A model generated the notes under the pieces. It saw nothing but the letters and a program-made list of their open reading frames with translations, was not told where the DNA came from and searched no databases. A program made the translations under genes and the position numbers. Positions 51,190-60,621 of a DNA stretch of 64,000 nucleotides are shown in pieces (position 1 is the stretch's first letter; the number at the start of each line of letters is the position of its first letter). The DNA is from Heliomicrobium gestii (GTDB taxonomy: Bacteria; Bacillota; Desulfitobacteriia; Heliobacteriales; Heliobacteriaceae). Location of the stretch: contig NZ_WXEX01000014.1 in the NCBI RefSeq assembly GCF_009877435.1, forward strand, positions 1 through 64,000, read 5' to 3'.

Positions 51190-52224
51190 CTAGCGATTGA
51201 ACATTTTTTTCAGAGCCGCCGAAAGTTGTTCCGTCAAGCCTTCCACCACGGCGATGGATTTGGAGTATTCCATCCGCGTCGGACCGATCAGGCCGATGAC
51301 GCCGAGGACTTCGCCATCCAACTGGTAGGAAGCGGTGACCATGGAACAGTTGCGAAAACCTTCGTGGCGGTTTTCCGTGCCGATCTTGATGTGGATGCCC
51401 TCTTCGGGGTTGTCGTGCATCAACTCGCGCACGGTATGATGTTGTTCTAGTATGCCCAAAAGGGTCTGGAGTTTTTCCACATCTTTGAATTCAGGCTGTT
51501 TGAAGATGTTCATGGTGCCCCCCAGAAAGACCCGTTCCTCGCTTTCGCCAAGCAACGCTTCATCGATCAGTTCGAGCGATCGGGAGAGCACCTGTTTTTG
51601 CTTCTTCAATGCCTCATTGAGTTCCAAACAGAGGGACGCCCGGACCTGAGCCATCGTCAATCCCTGCAGGCGCTCGTTGATCAACGCCGACACTTTTTGC
51701 AGGTCTTCCGGCGTCATCGACTCAGGGATGTCAAGGAGTTTGTTTTCCATGACACCGGCTGAGGTGACGACGACAACGACCGCCTTCGTCGGCATGAGCG
51801 GGAAAAAGTGAATCTGCTGAAAGGTCGTCTTCCCCACCTGGGGACCCAGCACGACAGCGGTGTAGTTGGTCAACTTGGCCAGGAGGTTGGTCGTCTGCTG
51901 CATGATGCTGTTGACTTCCTGCAGACGCTCCGACATGGCTTGTTGCACCCTCTGGAGTTCCTCCGGATTGAGGGTCTCCCGCTCCATCAGACAGTCAACG
52001 AAATACCGGTAGCCGTAATCAGAGGGGATGCGACCGGACGAGGTGTAGGGCTGCTCGATCAGGCCCAATTCCTCCAGGTCGGACATCTCGTTGCGGATGG
52101 TGGCAGGACTGACGCCGAGGTCATACTTGCGGGCAATGGTGCGGGAGCCGACGGGTTCCGCCGTGGATACGTAGTCTTGAATAATAGCCCAGAGAACTTT
52201 CTGCTTGCGATCATTCATCTGCAT
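51190..52224 (-). CDS. hrcA: heat-inducible transcription repressor HrcA
   Basis: A 344-residue repressor: winged-helix N-terminus ([45 protein letters not shown]), [15 protein letters not shown], and the C-terminal GAF-like part with [15 protein letters not shown]. It binds CIRCE and is kept active by chaperonin GroE in other Firmicutes; which chaperonin does this here is open. GGGAGGTG is seven bases ahead of the ATG. The CIRCE element lies 20-46 bases upstream. Confidence 0.97.
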   Translation of the reverse strand: MQMNDRKQKVLWAIIQDYVSTAEPVGSRTIARKYDLGVSPATIRNEMSDLEELGLIEQPYTSSGRIPSDYGYRYFVDCLMERETLNPEELQRVQQAMSERLQEVNSIMQQTTNLLAKLTNYTAVVLGPQVGKTTFQQIHFFPLMPTKAVVVVVTSAGVMENKLLDIPESMTPEDLQKVSALINERLQGLTMAQVRASLCLELNEALKKQKQVLSRSLELIDEALLGESEERVFLGGTMNIFKQPEFKDVEKLQTLLGILEQHHTVRELMHDNPEEGIHIKIGTENRHEGFRNCSMVTASYQLDGEVLGVIGLIGPTRMEYSKSIAVVEGLTEQLSAALKKMFNR

Positions 52225-52243
52225 CCCGGAACACCTCCCGTTG

Positions 52244-52270
52244 TTAGCACTCGATGAAGGCGAGTGCTAA
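52244..52270 (-). promoter_or_regulatory. CIRCE operator
   Basis: Perfect consensus: TTAGCACTC (52244-52252), nine bases, GAGTGCTAA (52262-52270). It lies just downstream of the -10 box, over the expected transcription start of the hrcA operon. Confidence 0.98.
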
Positions 52271-52282
52271 CCTCTACCGTAA

Positions 52283-52311
52283 AAAATACCACCGCGAAAT
52301 TCGCTTGTCAA
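52283..52311 (-). promoter_or_regulatory. sigma-A promoter of the hrcA-chaperonin-grpE-dnaK-dnaJ operon
   Basis: On the minus strand TTGACA (52311-52306) and TATTTT (52288-52283) are 17 bases apart, immediately upstream of CIRCE. Confidence 0.85.
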
Positions 52312-52334
52312 TACTTGGGGAAGTCCGCCGCCTT

Positions 52335-53588
52335 TCAGTCCAGATAGCGCGCCATGATTTCATTGGCGATCAGATAGGAGCGCGGCGCCAGGGAGATCGT
52401 TGTTCCATCATAGTCTATCCACCCCTGGCGGGAGAGATCTGCTGACAGTCTATGCCATTTTTCGAATGTTGTATCGTCCAGGCCGTACTCGCCGGCGACC
52501 GCCGTCAGGCTGACGCCCCTCATCGTGCGCAAACCGAGGATGATGGCCTCCTGGGCCGCCACTAGCGCCGATAAACCTTCCTCCTCGATAGGGAGGAAGG
52601 TTTCGCCTTTTTGAAAGGCATGAACAAAGGCGCTGCTGTCAGCGGGCCAGGACCAGCGCTGCAGGCCGGCGGCAGAGACGGCGCCGCTGCCAAAGCCGAG
52701 GTAGTCGCCTCGCCGCCAGTAGTTTAGGTTGTGGCGGCACTCCCGGCCAGGGCGGGCGAAATTGGACAGTTCGTACTGTGCCAGTCCGGCTGACTTCAGG
52801 ATCTGACGGGCCGCCTCGTACATCTCCACCTCAAGATCCTCGTCACAGGGATTTGCCAGGCCCCGGTTCATCCACTCAGCCAGAGGCGTTCCCGCCTCAG
52901 CTTTGAGGTTGTAGAGAGACAGATGGGCAGGGGCCAAGCCAAGGGCCAATTCGAGGGACAGTCGCCAATCTTCCAGGGTCTGACCGGGGATGCCGTAGAT
53001 CAGATCGAGGCTGATGTTGTCAATGCCGATTTTGCGGGCCAAAGCGACGGCCTCGGTCACATCGGCAAGGCGCTGCCGGCGGCCCAAGAAGGCGAGCAGG
53101 CGAGGCTGAAAGGCCTGCACGCCCAGGGAGATGCGGTTGCAGCCGGCCTCGGCCCAGGAAGCTAATTCTCGCTCATCAACGGTCCCCGGGTTGGCTTCGA
53201 TGGTGATTTCGGCAGGGGTTTCCGCGCTCCCCCGCCGCTCGTCCAGTCCATAACAGCGCCGCAGGGTCTCCAGGATCTGCGCGCCGGCGGCGCCGGGCAG
53301 GAGGGTGGGCGTTCCGCCGCCAAAAAAAACCGTCGCCGGCCCCGATGGGAGGCGGCGGCGCCAATGGCCCGCCTCCCTTTCCATCTGGCCGATGACGGCG
53401 TTTCCGTAAGCCATCCGGAATGTTTTATCGGCCGGATGGGAATAAAAATCGCAATAGGCGCACTTGCTGCGGCAGAAGGGGACATGGACGTAGACGCCCC
53501 AGCCTGCTCTCAGGTGTTGCGCCGCCGAGAGGGCGTGCCCTCGCTCCGGCAGGTTCTGACGCTCCGTGATGTTCCGGTGATCGCTCAT
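52335..53588 (-). CDS. hemW: radical SAM heme chaperone HemW
   Basis: 417 residues: WGVYVHVPFCRSKCAYCDF with the Cys-x3-Cys-x2-Cys cluster site, ATVFFGGGTPTLL, ITIEANPGTVD, NRISLGVQAF and DLIYGIPGQT, and a C-terminal HemN-like domain. HemW inserts heme into respiratory proteins; it is often mislabelled coproporphyrinogen oxidase, but lacks the extra N-terminal Cys-rich part of HemN. ATG 53588 follows AGGACGG; the frame upstream overlaps lepA. It lies 11 bases after the lepA stop. Confidence 0.94.
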   Translation of the reverse strand: MSDHRNITERQNLPERGHALSAAQHLRAGWGVYVHVPFCRSKCAYCDFYSHPADKTFRMAYGNAVIGQMEREAGHWRRRLPSGPATVFFGGGTPTLLPGAAGAQILETLRRCYGLDERRGSAETPAEITIEANPGTVDERELASWAEAGCNRISLGVQAFQPRLLAFLGRRQRLADVTEAVALARKIGIDNISLDLIYGIPGQTLEDWRLSLELALGLAPAHLSLYNLKAEAGTPLAEWMNRGLANPCDEDLEVEMYEAARQILKSAGLAQYELSNFARPGRECRHNLNYWRRGDYLGFGSGAVSAAGLQRWSWPADSSAFVHAFQKGETFLPIEEEGLSALVAAQEAIILGLRTMRGVSLTAVAGEYGLDDTTFEKWHRLSADLSRQGWIDYDGTTISLAPRSYLIANEIMARYLD

Positions 53589-53599
53589 GTTGTTCCGTC

Positions 53600-55405
53600 C
53601 TACTTGTCGATACTCAGGACGGCCATGAAGGCCTCTTGGGGGATCTCCACGTTCCCCACCTGTTTCATCCGCTTTTTGCCCTCTTTTTGCTTTTCCAGCA
53701 GTTTGCGTTTCCGGGAGATGTCCCCGCCGTAGCACTTGGCGAGAACGTTTTTGCGGATCGCCTTGATGGTCTCACGGGCGATGACCTTGTTGCCGATGAC
53801 GGCCTGGATGGGCACCTCAAACATCTGCCGGGGAATGAGGTCCTTCAGCTTGTCGGCCAGCGCCCGGCCGCGGTTATAGGCGCGATCGCGGTGAACGATG
53901 ATGGAGAAGGCGTCGATCAGGTCGCCGTTCAGGAGGATATCCAGCTTCACCAGTTCGGAAACGCGGTAGCCGATCAGTTCATAGTCCAGCGAGGCGTAGC
54001 CCTTGGTGCGCGACTTCAACTGGTCAAAGAAATCAAAGATGATCTCCGCCAGCGGCAGTTCGTAGATCAGCATGACACGCTGGCCGGCAATGTAATCCAT
54101 GTTGATGAAGGAGCCCCGTTTTTCCTGGCAGAGCTCCATGACGGCGCCGACAAAGTCGGAAGGCACCATAATTGACGCTTTCACATAGGGCTCTTCGATC
54201 GTCTCGATCTTCTGGGTCGGCGGTAGTTTCGTCGGGTTGTCGACGAGGATCACCTCGCCGTCGGTCTGGTTGACCCTGTAGATGACGTTGGGCGCTGTCG
54301 TGATCAGGTCAAGGTCAAACTCCCGCTCCAGCCGCTCCTGGACGATCTCCATGTGCAACAGGCCGAGAAAGCCGCAACGGAAGCCGAAACCGAGAGCCAC
54401 CGATGTCTCCGGTTCGTAGATCAGGGCGGCGTCGTTCAGGCGGAGTTTGTCCAGGGCGTCGCGCAGGTCTTCGTAATCGGCGCCTTCAACGGGATAGAGG
54501 CCGCAATAGACCATGGGCGTCACCTGGCGGTAGCCAGGCAGCGGTTCCTTGGCGGGATGATCGGCGTCAGTGATCGTATCGCCTACCCGGGTGTCTTTGA
54601 CGTTTTTGATAGAGGCGACAATGAATCCGACCTCGCCGGAGGAGAGTTGCTCCACCTGTCGCGGCGCCGGGGTAAACACGCCCACCTCTGTTACCTCGAA
54701 GTTCTTCCCGGTCGACATCATCTTGATCTTGGTGCCTTTTTTCACGGTGCCTTCGACGACGCGGACATAGGAGATGGCGCCCTTGTAGGCGTCATAAAAA
54801 GAATCGAAGATCATGCACTGCAGCGGCGACGTCGAATCGCCCTTCGGCGGCGGAACCTTGGCGACGATGGCTTCCAAGGTCTCTTCGATGCCGATGCCGG
54901 CCTTGGCGGAAGCGAGGATGGCGTCAGAGGCGTCCAGGCCGATGACATCTTCAATCTCCTGCTTGACCCGGTCAGGCTCGGCGCTGGGCAGATCGATCTT
55001 GTTGACGACCGGAATGATCTCCAGGTCGTTCTCCAGGGCCAGATAGACGTTAGCCAGCGTCTGAGCCTCGATGCCCTGAGCAGCGTCGACAACCAGCAAC
55101 GCCCCTTCGCAAGCGGCGAGGGATCGAGAAACCTCATATGTGAAATCCACGTGGCCCGGGGTATCGATCAGGTTCAGTGTATACACCTGGCCATCTTTCG
55201 CCTTGTACTGAAGACGGACGGCCTGCAGTTTGATGGTAATGCCCCGTTCCCGCTCCAGATCCATCGAGTCAAGGACCTGGTCTTCCATCTCACGTTCCGT
55301 CAGCGCCCCGGTAAATTCCAGGATGCGGTCGGCAAGGGTCGATTTGCCGTGGTCAATATGGGCGATAATGCAAAAATTTCGAATGTTGGCTTGCGCCTGT
55401 CCCAT
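53600..55405 (-). CDS. lepA: elongation factor 4 (LepA)
   Basis: A 601-residue translational GTPase: [15 protein letters not shown] (G1), RGITIK (G2), [10 protein letters not shown] (G3), [12 protein letters not shown] (G4), then EF-G-like domains and the LepA-specific C-terminus. ATG 55405 is preferred (GGGAGG 11 bases ahead, normal length); the frame to 55531 adds 42 atypical residues. Acts on stalled or initiating ribosomes. Confidence 0.97.
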   Translation of the reverse strand: MGQAQANIRNFCIIAHIDHGKSTLADRILEFTGALTEREMEDQVLDSMDLERERGITIKLQAVRLQYKAKDGQVYTLNLIDTPGHVDFTYEVSRSLAACEGALLVVDAAQGIEAQTLANVYLALENDLEIIPVVNKIDLPSAEPDRVKQEIEDVIGLDASDAILASAKAGIGIEETLEAIVAKVPPPKGDSTSPLQCMIFDSFYDAYKGAISYVRVVEGTVKKGTKIKMMSTGKNFEVTEVGVFTPAPRQVEQLSSGEVGFIVASIKNVKDTRVGDTITDADHPAKEPLPGYRQVTPMVYCGLYPVEGADYEDLRDALDKLRLNDAALIYEPETSVALGFGFRCGFLGLLHMEIVQERLEREFDLDLITTAPNVIYRVNQTDGEVILVDNPTKLPPTQKIETIEEPYVKASIMVPSDFVGAVMELCQEKRGSFINMDYIAGQRVMLIYELPLAEIIFDFFDQLKSRTKGYASLDYELIGYRVSELVKLDILLNGDLIDAFSIIVHRDRAYNRGRALADKLKDLIPRQMFEVPIQAVIGNKVIARETIKAIRKNVLAKCYGGDISRKRKLLEKQKEGKKRMKQVGNVEIPQEAFMAVLSIDK

Positions 55406-55548
55406 AATTCGAAAAGCCTCCCTTGCCAATTGCACAGACATATGCAATATATTATAACTCATTTCACTGGGGGCAAACAACGACAATCGGCCAGCCAATC
55501 GCTGCATTTTGAAAATAGGCAAGGCCTGCACCGCGGGGTGTAGGCCCT

Positions 55549-57141
55549 CTACCGTCGCGTAAACCGGCTGAGGAAGGTGCGCGCAACCATATCCGCTTCT
55601 TCCATCTTCATTAAATAGGTCGCCAGGGCATAAACGCCGGCGCCGGCGGACACGGTGATCGTCAACAAAACCAGTTGGCCCGTCAGGGTGGTCATGTCCA
55701 CCAGAGCGCCGATAAATTGCTGCAACGCCATAATAACAGCCCCCATGATCGCCGAGGCGGTGAGGGTTTTTGCCAGGGACATCATCAGCCGGCCGCCGTC
55801 GATGGATCGCAGGGCCCGCCGCGCCAGGATCAGGAAAAGGCCAAAGGCGACGATGGCGCTGAGGGAGAAGGCCATGGCCACCCCTTCGGCGCCCCAGTAG
55901 CGAATCATGACCAAGCTGAGGGCGGTGTTGACGACAAGGATGATCGTGCTGACCCGAACCGGTATCGACGGTCGCTGCAAGGCGTAAAAGACGCGAGGAA
56001 GCAACTGGTTGGCGCCCTGGGCAAAGAGGCCGATCAGAAAGAAGAGCAACACCGAGGCTGTGGCCAAGGTGGCCGTATGATCGAACTTATCCCGTTCAAA
56101 GAGCACCTGTACGATCGGGACGCGCAGGATGGCCATGCCGACGGCGGCAGGGACGGTGATGTAGATAACAGTGCGCAAGCCCAGTGACAAGTTTCGACGG
56201 AAGTCGAGCCATTCCCGGCGGGCAGCGGCGCTCGTCAGGCTGGGAAAAACGGCCACCGAGATGGCGATGGCAAACACCCCAAGGGGCAACTGCATGAGCC
56301 GGTTCGCCCAGCGAAGGGCCGAAATCGATCCCGGTTCCAGGGCGGAGGCCAGGTTTTGGTTGATGATGTCCTGGATCTGGCCGATCGACAGGCCGAGGAG
56401 AGCCGGTCCCATGAGTTTTGCGATCTGGAGGACACCAGGATGGTCAAGGCGCATGACCATCTGGTAGCGCAATCCGACACGCAGGAGCATGGGCACCTGC
56501 ACAAGGAAGTTGACAAAGGCGCCGAGGACAACGCCGATGGAAAAGGCGGCGATGCCAAAGGTGTCTGATAGAAAATAACCGCAGAGGATAATGACAACGT
56601 TGTAAAGAATCGCCCCGATGGAGGGCATCAGGAAATGCTGGTAGGAGTTCAACACCCCCATGGCCAGCCCGGCCAGACCGGTAAACAAGACCGATGGGAA
56701 CATGATTCGCGTCAGGAAGACCGTTCGTTCCAGCGTATCCCCTTGAAAGCCATAAGCGACCAGAGGGATCAATTGGGGGGTGAAGATCTCGCCGAGGATG
56801 ATGCCGGCCGAGAGCAGCAGGATCATGGCATTGACAAAGGTGGAGGCGACGATCCATCCGTCATTCTCCTTGTCCGTCGCCACATAAGACGAGAAGACGG
56901 GAATAAAGGCCGTTGAGAGGGCGCCCCCGACGAGCAAAAAATAGAGAAAATCCGGCAGGGCGAAGGCAGCGTTATAGGAATCGGTAATGGCATTCTGTCC
57001 AAACTTGGCGCCAATCACCGCTTCCCGGACAAAGCCCAGGATGCGGGAGATTAACATGGCAAGCATGATTGAGCCGGCGGCCTTGGCAATGCGTTGTCCG
57101 CCGCGGGAAGGCGGCGGCCCTTCGTTGTCGTTGTGGTTCAC
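55549..57141 (-). CDS. murJ: lipid II flippase MurJ
   Basis: A 530-residue MOP-superfamily transporter with about 14 membrane helices: [25 protein letters not shown] with the key Arg in helix 1, [41 protein letters not shown]. Flips undecaprenyl-linked peptidoglycan precursor. A ribosome site AGGGAG precedes a GTG. It lies between spoIIP and lepA, a position where B. subtilis has no murJ. A 16-bp perfect inverted repeat lies 38 bases upstream. Confidence 0.95.
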   Translation of the reverse strand: MNHNDNEGPPPSRGGQRIAKAAGSIMLAMLISRILGFVREAVIGAKFGQNAITDSYNAAFALPDFLYFLLVGGALSTAFIPVFSSYVATDKENDGWIVASTFVNAMILLLSAGIILGEIFTPQLIPLVAYGFQGDTLERTVFLTRIMFPSVLFTGLAGLAMGVLNSYQHFLMPSIGAILYNVVIILCGYFLSDTFGIAAFSIGVVLGAFVNFLVQVPMLLRVGLRYQMVMRLDHPGVLQIAKLMGPALLGLSIGQIQDIINQNLASALEPGSISALRWANRLMQLPLGVFAIAISVAVFPSLTSAAARREWLDFRRNLSLGLRTVIYITVPAAVGMAILRVPIVQVLFERDKFDHTATLATASVLLFFLIGLFAQGANQLLPRVFYALQRPSIPVRVSTIILVVNTALSLVMIRYWGAEGVAMAFSLSAIVAFGLFLILARRALRSIDGGRLMMSLAKTLTASAIMGAVIMALQQFIGALVDMTTLTGQLVLLTITVSAGAGVYALATYLMKMEEADMVARTFLSRFTRR

Positions 57142-57178
57142 TATCGGACTCCCTTTCCTGGTTGGCTCCCTCCCTTAT

Positions 57179-57252
57179 TGTAGTAACTTTTTTTGCTTTG
57201 ACAACTGCCTTTCCCTTTCATCTCGGAGGAGAGGTGAAAAAAAGTTACTACA
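57179..57252. repeat. perfect 16-bp inverted repeat upstream of murJ
   Basis: TGTAGTAACTTTTTTT (57179-57194) and its exact complement AAAAAAAGTTACTACA (57237-57252) are separated by 42 bases that include a GGAGGAGAGGTG purine run. It fills the spoIIP-murJ spacer. It does not look like an intrinsic terminator, since the distal arm on the minus strand ends in TTACTACA. It could be a transcript structure or a two-site operator. Confidence 0.85.
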
Positions 57253-57279
57253 TCGGCTCTTTTTCCCTTCAAGGCGCCT

Positions 57280-58416
57280 TTATGTCCCCTTTTTCGCTTC
57301 CCGCAGCAAACCCTTCTCTCGCAGCACCTTGGTCAATGCGTCGGCAAAGATCTCCGCCGACACCTGCGCCTCGGCGATGCTGTTGCGATCTCCGCCGATC
57401 TCGACAAGCAACGCCCGCGGATGCATCTGCTGGTGGTAGCGGCCCTCCTTGGTGACGACTCCTTTGCACAGCCCCGGCGCCAGTTCCTCCAGTTTGGCCG
57501 CCACCGCCTCGGCAAAATGGAGGTTATCCTTCCAGTGCGGATGGGGCGCTCGCGCATCGGTGCCGATGACGATCATGATCCGCGCCGCCTTCCGTCCACC
57601 GATCGTCACCGTCTCCCTGACCGGCACAGCGTCACGATGCAAATCAATGATCGCCAGGGGATTGGGGTAGCGGGATAACATCTCGAGCAAAGTCTTTCTC
57701 GACTGGGCATAGGCCAGATCGTAGGATGGATAGTCGTGGATGACGTCGGAATGGAACACCCGCAGCTTATGTTTTTCCTGCATGCGGCTTGCCAGTCGCT
57801 TGCCCGCTGTGAAGACGCCGGCATTTCGCCCGTCGAACCGCGACGCGCCATCGTCAGCGCCATAGTTTTCGGCGTTATGGGTGTGATAGAGCAAGATCAC
57901 CGGATCCGGTTCCCCTGTAGGCGGCGAAGGCGCGTCGGTTGCAGGGATTCCAGCGGGACTCTCCTGCTTTTTTTCTGCTCCGTTGGACGGGGACATCCCG
58001 CGAGGATCCTCCCGAAGGATATCCAGATCAGGATAATCATCGCCTTCCGGGTCGGCCGCCTGGCGGGCGGGCGCGGCGGCAGGTTGTTGCATCGTCGTTC
58101 CCTGCAGCGGCGGCGTCCCGTCGTTCCGGCGGTTCAGGGTATCGCCGGGGACGCTTTGGGAGCGGCTGGGCGTTAGCTGCGGTTTTTGTTCTACATCGGT
58201 TCCCGCCCCGTCGCGCCCATCGGACGGGCTTGCCGGGGGTTGCGTGGAGAGAACAGGCATGGCCAGCTTGAGTATGTCAACAGGCGGGATCCACGTCCAA
58301 ACAACGGGCATCGTCCGCCACATCCAACCGAGCAGAACAAAGGTTATCAGGATGACAATGACCCAGAGACGGCTCGGACGGGAGCGTCCCCACGGGTTTG
58401 TCCGGCGCGTGAACAA
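57280..58416 (-). CDS. spoIIP: stage II sporulation protein P
   Basis: About 378 residues: N-terminal membrane helix (about 20-40), a Pro/Gly/Gln-rich linker of about 120 residues (long for the family), and the amidase/endopeptidase domain with ILLYHTHNAENY, IIDLHRDAVP, IMIVIGTDARAPHPHW and LLVEIGGDRNS, carrying the zinc His/Glu residues. SpoIIP degrades septal peptidoglycan in engulfment with SpoIID and SpoIIM. TTG 58416 is eight bases after AAGGGGG; TTG 58440 has no site. The SD and T-run before the start belong to a terminator hairpin. Confidence 0.93.
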   Translation of the reverse strand: MFTRRTNPWGRSRPSRLWVIVILITFVLLGWMWRTMPVVWTWIPPVDILKLAMPVLSTQPPASPSDGRDGAGTDVEQKPQLTPSRSQSVPGDTLNRRNDGTPPLQGTTMQQPAAAPARQAADPEGDDYPDLDILREDPRGMSPSNGAEKKQESPAGIPATDAPSPPTGEPDPVILLYHTHNAENYGADDGASRFDGRNAGVFTAGKRLASRMQEKHKLRVFHSDVIHDYPSYDLAYAQSRKTLLEMLSRYPNPLAIIDLHRDAVPVRETVTIGGRKAARIMIVIGTDARAPHPHWKDNLHFAEAVAAKLEELAPGLCKGVVTKEGRYHQQMHPRALLVEIGGDRNSIAEAQVSAEIFADALTKVLREKGLLREAKKGT

Positions 58417-58423
58417 AATAAAA

Positions 58424-58461
58424 ACCCCCTTCCCACCCAATATATGGGTATGTCAGGGGGT
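58424..58461 (-). terminator. terminator-like hairpin overlapping the spoIIP ribosome binding site
   Basis: On the minus strand ACCCCCT (58461-58455) pairs with AGGGGGT (58430-58424), with an inner stem ACCCA (58449-58445)/TGGGT (58439-58435), and TTTTTATTTT follows. It ends the holin-like gene, while AAGGGGG in its 3' arm is the spoIIP Shine-Dalgarno. Confidence 0.7.
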
Positions 58462-58489
58462 GTCAGGCTATGACGGGAATCGAGCCGCC

Positions 58490-58885
58490 TCAGCGTTTTC
58501 CTCCGGGAAGCGCTTTTGGCGTCAGCGGCGTCGGCAGCACGGCGTCGATGGCGCCGATAACCAAAGCGGCGATCAGAGCGCCGATGACACTGGTCTTGAT
58601 CGCATTCGGCACTAACAGTTGGCTCAGCCAGATGACCGCGGCGGAAACCAAAAATCCGACGATGCCACGGTGCATGCTGGTGATCCGATCGCCGAAAACG
58701 GCTTCCGCCGCGTAACCCAACAGGGCGATGACCAGTGCGGCCACGATGGCTCCGATGATGCCATTGATGACAAAATAGGGGATAAACCAACTGGCCACCA
58801 GAAGCACGACGGCGGAGACGAGAAAACGGACGACCATTGATAACATGATGCGCTGGTTCCTCCTTTTTTGGAACGTTTCTCCCAT
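58490..58885 (-). CDS. holin-like (phage holin family/YvlD-like) membrane protein
   Basis: A 131-residue protein with four hydrophobic helices (about residues 17-35, 42-62, 75-93, 100-120): VVRFLVSAVVLLVASWFIPYFVINGIIGAIVAALVIALLGY is the usual first half. These proteins are annotated as 'phage holin family', but there is no phage around. ATG 58885 follows GAGGAG by six bases; 11 residues upstream lack a site. It stands upstream of spoIIP, where gpr is found in B. subtilis. Confidence 0.8.
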   Translation of the reverse strand: MGETFQKRRNQRIMLSMVVRFLVSAVVLLVASWFIPYFVINGIIGAIVAALVIALLGYAAEAVFGDRITSMHRGIVGFLVSAAVIWLSQLLVPNAIKTSVIGALIAALVIGAIDAVLPTPLTPKALPGGKR

Positions 58886-58976
58886 AGTTTCTCCTCGTCG
58901 GCCCAATTCATTCATCAACCAACTTCTTTTGCATCGCCCAAACGAGTCATATTCTGGCTGGACCGCAAAGTCTTTC

Positions 58977-59005
58977 TTGCATCTGTCTCTTTCACATGGT
59001 AAAAT
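58977..59005 (+). promoter_or_regulatory. sigma-A promoter of rpsT
   Basis: TTGCAT (58977-58982) and TAAAAT (59000-59005) 17 bases apart, 32 bases before the rpsT start. Confidence 0.7.
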
Positions 59006-59037
59006 GACTTTTGTTGAGTGGCAAGGAGGTGAGGAGT

Positions 59038-59304
59038 GTGCCCAATATCAAATCAGCGATCAAGCGGGTCAAGATCGCCCGTGAGCGGACGTTGAAGAAC
59101 GCCTCTGCCCGTTCGGCGCTGCGGACGACGCTTAAGCGTTTCGAAGCTGCGCTGGCCTCCGCCGACGTGGACAATGCTCGCGCCGCCCTTGCCAAGGCTG
59201 TCCGGGCTCTCGATAAAGCCGCCGCCAAAGGTTTGATCCACAAGAATACGGCGTCTCGGAAGAAGTCCCGTATCTCGAAGCGTTTCAACAAGGCTGCGGT
59301 TTAA
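59038..59304 (+). CDS. rpsT: 30S ribosomal protein S20
   Basis: 88 residues: PNIKSAIKRVKIARERTLKNASARSALRTTLKRF, AKAVRALDKAAAKGLIHKNTASRKKSRI, the whole S20 pattern. GTG start follows AAGGAGGTGA. Single-gene transcript closed by a bidirectional terminator shared with holA. Confidence 0.97.
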   Translation: MPNIKSAIKRVKIARERTLKNASARSALRTTLKRFEAALASADVDNARAALAKAVRALDKAAAKGLIHKNTASRKKSRISKRFNKAAV

Positions 59305-59353
59305 GGGCGCCACTGTCCGACGGGCAGTTGTTATGGTACGTTAAAGGGTGTTA

Positions 59354-59386
59354 AAAAGGGAGATCGGTTCAACCGGTCTCCCTTTT
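59354..59386. terminator. bidirectional terminator between rpsT and holA
   Basis: AAAAGGGAGA-T-CGG pairs with CCG-G-TCTCCCTTTT around a short loop, with T and A runs on both sides. Serves both convergent genes. Confidence 0.85.
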
Positions 59387-59413
59387 GTCATGCCCTTTTT
59401 TGTTTTTCCTTCG

Positions 59414-60520
59414 CTATGCCCTTCGGTTCGCCAGCGGTCTCCCCTCCCCGGCAAAGGCGAGCAGGCACAGTTCCAACGTCTGCTGAGCCTCGCCGGCGCC
59501 CGTTTTGATCGACACATCGGCGGCCGTCAGGCGGTGATAGAGACGGCGCAGTTCCTCCCGGGGAAAGCGATCGGCCTGGCTCTCCAGCTTGCGGACGATC
59601 CCGGCGGGCAATTTCATCTCCCTCGCCCAATCGTTCTTGCGCAACCCTGTGGCGGCCAGTTCCTTCAGGCGCAACAACTGCCGCACATGGCGAATGATCA
59701 AAAAGAGCAGCGGGATGGGGTGCTGGCCGTTGCGGACGAGGTCGCGGGCGATGCGCAAGGCATCGTCAACGCGGCCGTCGCCGAGGGCGTCGGCGATGGC
59801 GAAAACATTGTCTTCCGGCGTGGCCGGGACGAGGCGGCGCACCCGTTCCGGCGTCACCCGCCGCTTCGGCGACGGCTCACCGAGAAAGTTGCGCAGTTTT
59901 TCCATCTCCAGGACCAGCCGGCCCAGATCGTCGCCAACACGATCGACAAGCAGGCGCAGCGCTTCCGCCTCAAAGGGCAGTTGCATCGCCGTGGCTCGCT
60001 GGGCCGCCCAATTCCGCAGGTCCGAATCGGACAGCTTCTTGATCTCCACCGCCTGTCCGGCCTTTTCGATGGTTTTATAGAGACGTTTTCGCTTATCGAC
60101 ACCCGAAGGCGAGAAAAAGACGAGGCATGTCGTCGGCGACGGCGAGGCGAAGTAGTGCAACAGCGGCGCCTCCGGCTCGGCCGCTTTGGCTCGGCTGGCC
60201 CCCTTGCCTTTGCCCGGCGCCGCTCCCTCCCCGTCAGTTCCGTCAGAACCGCGCGGAGCGCGCAACAGCGGCGTGTCACGGACGATGACGAGACGCCGTT
60301 CGGCCATGAAGGGCGGTGTCTGCGCCGCTTCGGCGATCGACTCTGCCGTGGCGTCCCCCTCCAGGCGGTCAATATTGAATTCGCCTCCCGGCTGACTGGC
60401 GAAACGGTCCGTCAACGTTTCGACGATCTCGCCCATCAGAAAGGGCTCATCACCGAAGATGAGATAGACCGAAGCATAAACATCCCGCTGGAGTGTCGCC
60501 TTGAAACCGGCATAATCCAT
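59414..60520 (-). CDS. holA: DNA polymerase III delta subunit
   Basis: A 368-residue clamp-loader subunit: SVYLIFGDEPFLMGEIVETLTDRF at the start, ERRLVIVRDTPLL, then the Gram-positive HolA pattern KAGQAVEIKKLSDSDLRNWAAQRA, FAIADALGDGRVDDAL, PLLFLIIRHVRQLL. An inserted Gly/Lys/Ala-rich stretch (SDGTDGEGAAPGKGKGASRAKAAE) near residues 95-120 is not in most homologues. Start ATG 60520; 29 residues further upstream are atypical. Loads the beta clamp. Confidence 0.94.
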   Translation of the reverse strand: MDYAGFKATLQRDVYASVYLIFGDEPFLMGEIVETLTDRFASQPGGEFNIDRLEGDATAESIAEAAQTPPFMAERRLVIVRDTPLLRAPRGSDGTDGEGAAPGKGKGASRAKAAEPEAPLLHYFASPSPTTCLVFFSPSGVDKRKRLYKTIEKAGQAVEIKKLSDSDLRNWAAQRATAMQLPFEAEALRLLVDRVGDDLGRLVLEMEKLRNFLGEPSPKRRVTPERVRRLVPATPEDNVFAIADALGDGRVDDALRIARDLVRNGQHPIPLLFLIIRHVRQLLRLKELAATGLRKNDWAREMKLPAGIVRKLESQADRFPREELRRLYHRLTAADVSIKTGAGEAQQTLELCLLAFAGEGRPLANRRA

Positions 60521-60621
60521 GGACCCACCCGCCTTTCTGCAGACCCTTCGGGACCGCTCTTCATATATTGTAAAACGAAATCGCGCAAAGGCAAGAGCAG
60601 GGGGCAAGGTGGTTGCAGCCG

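Noticed and set aside
58490-58885. Prophage signal from the 'holin' gene
   Set aside because: No other phage gene lies near; this holin-like family is common in Firmicute chromosomes.
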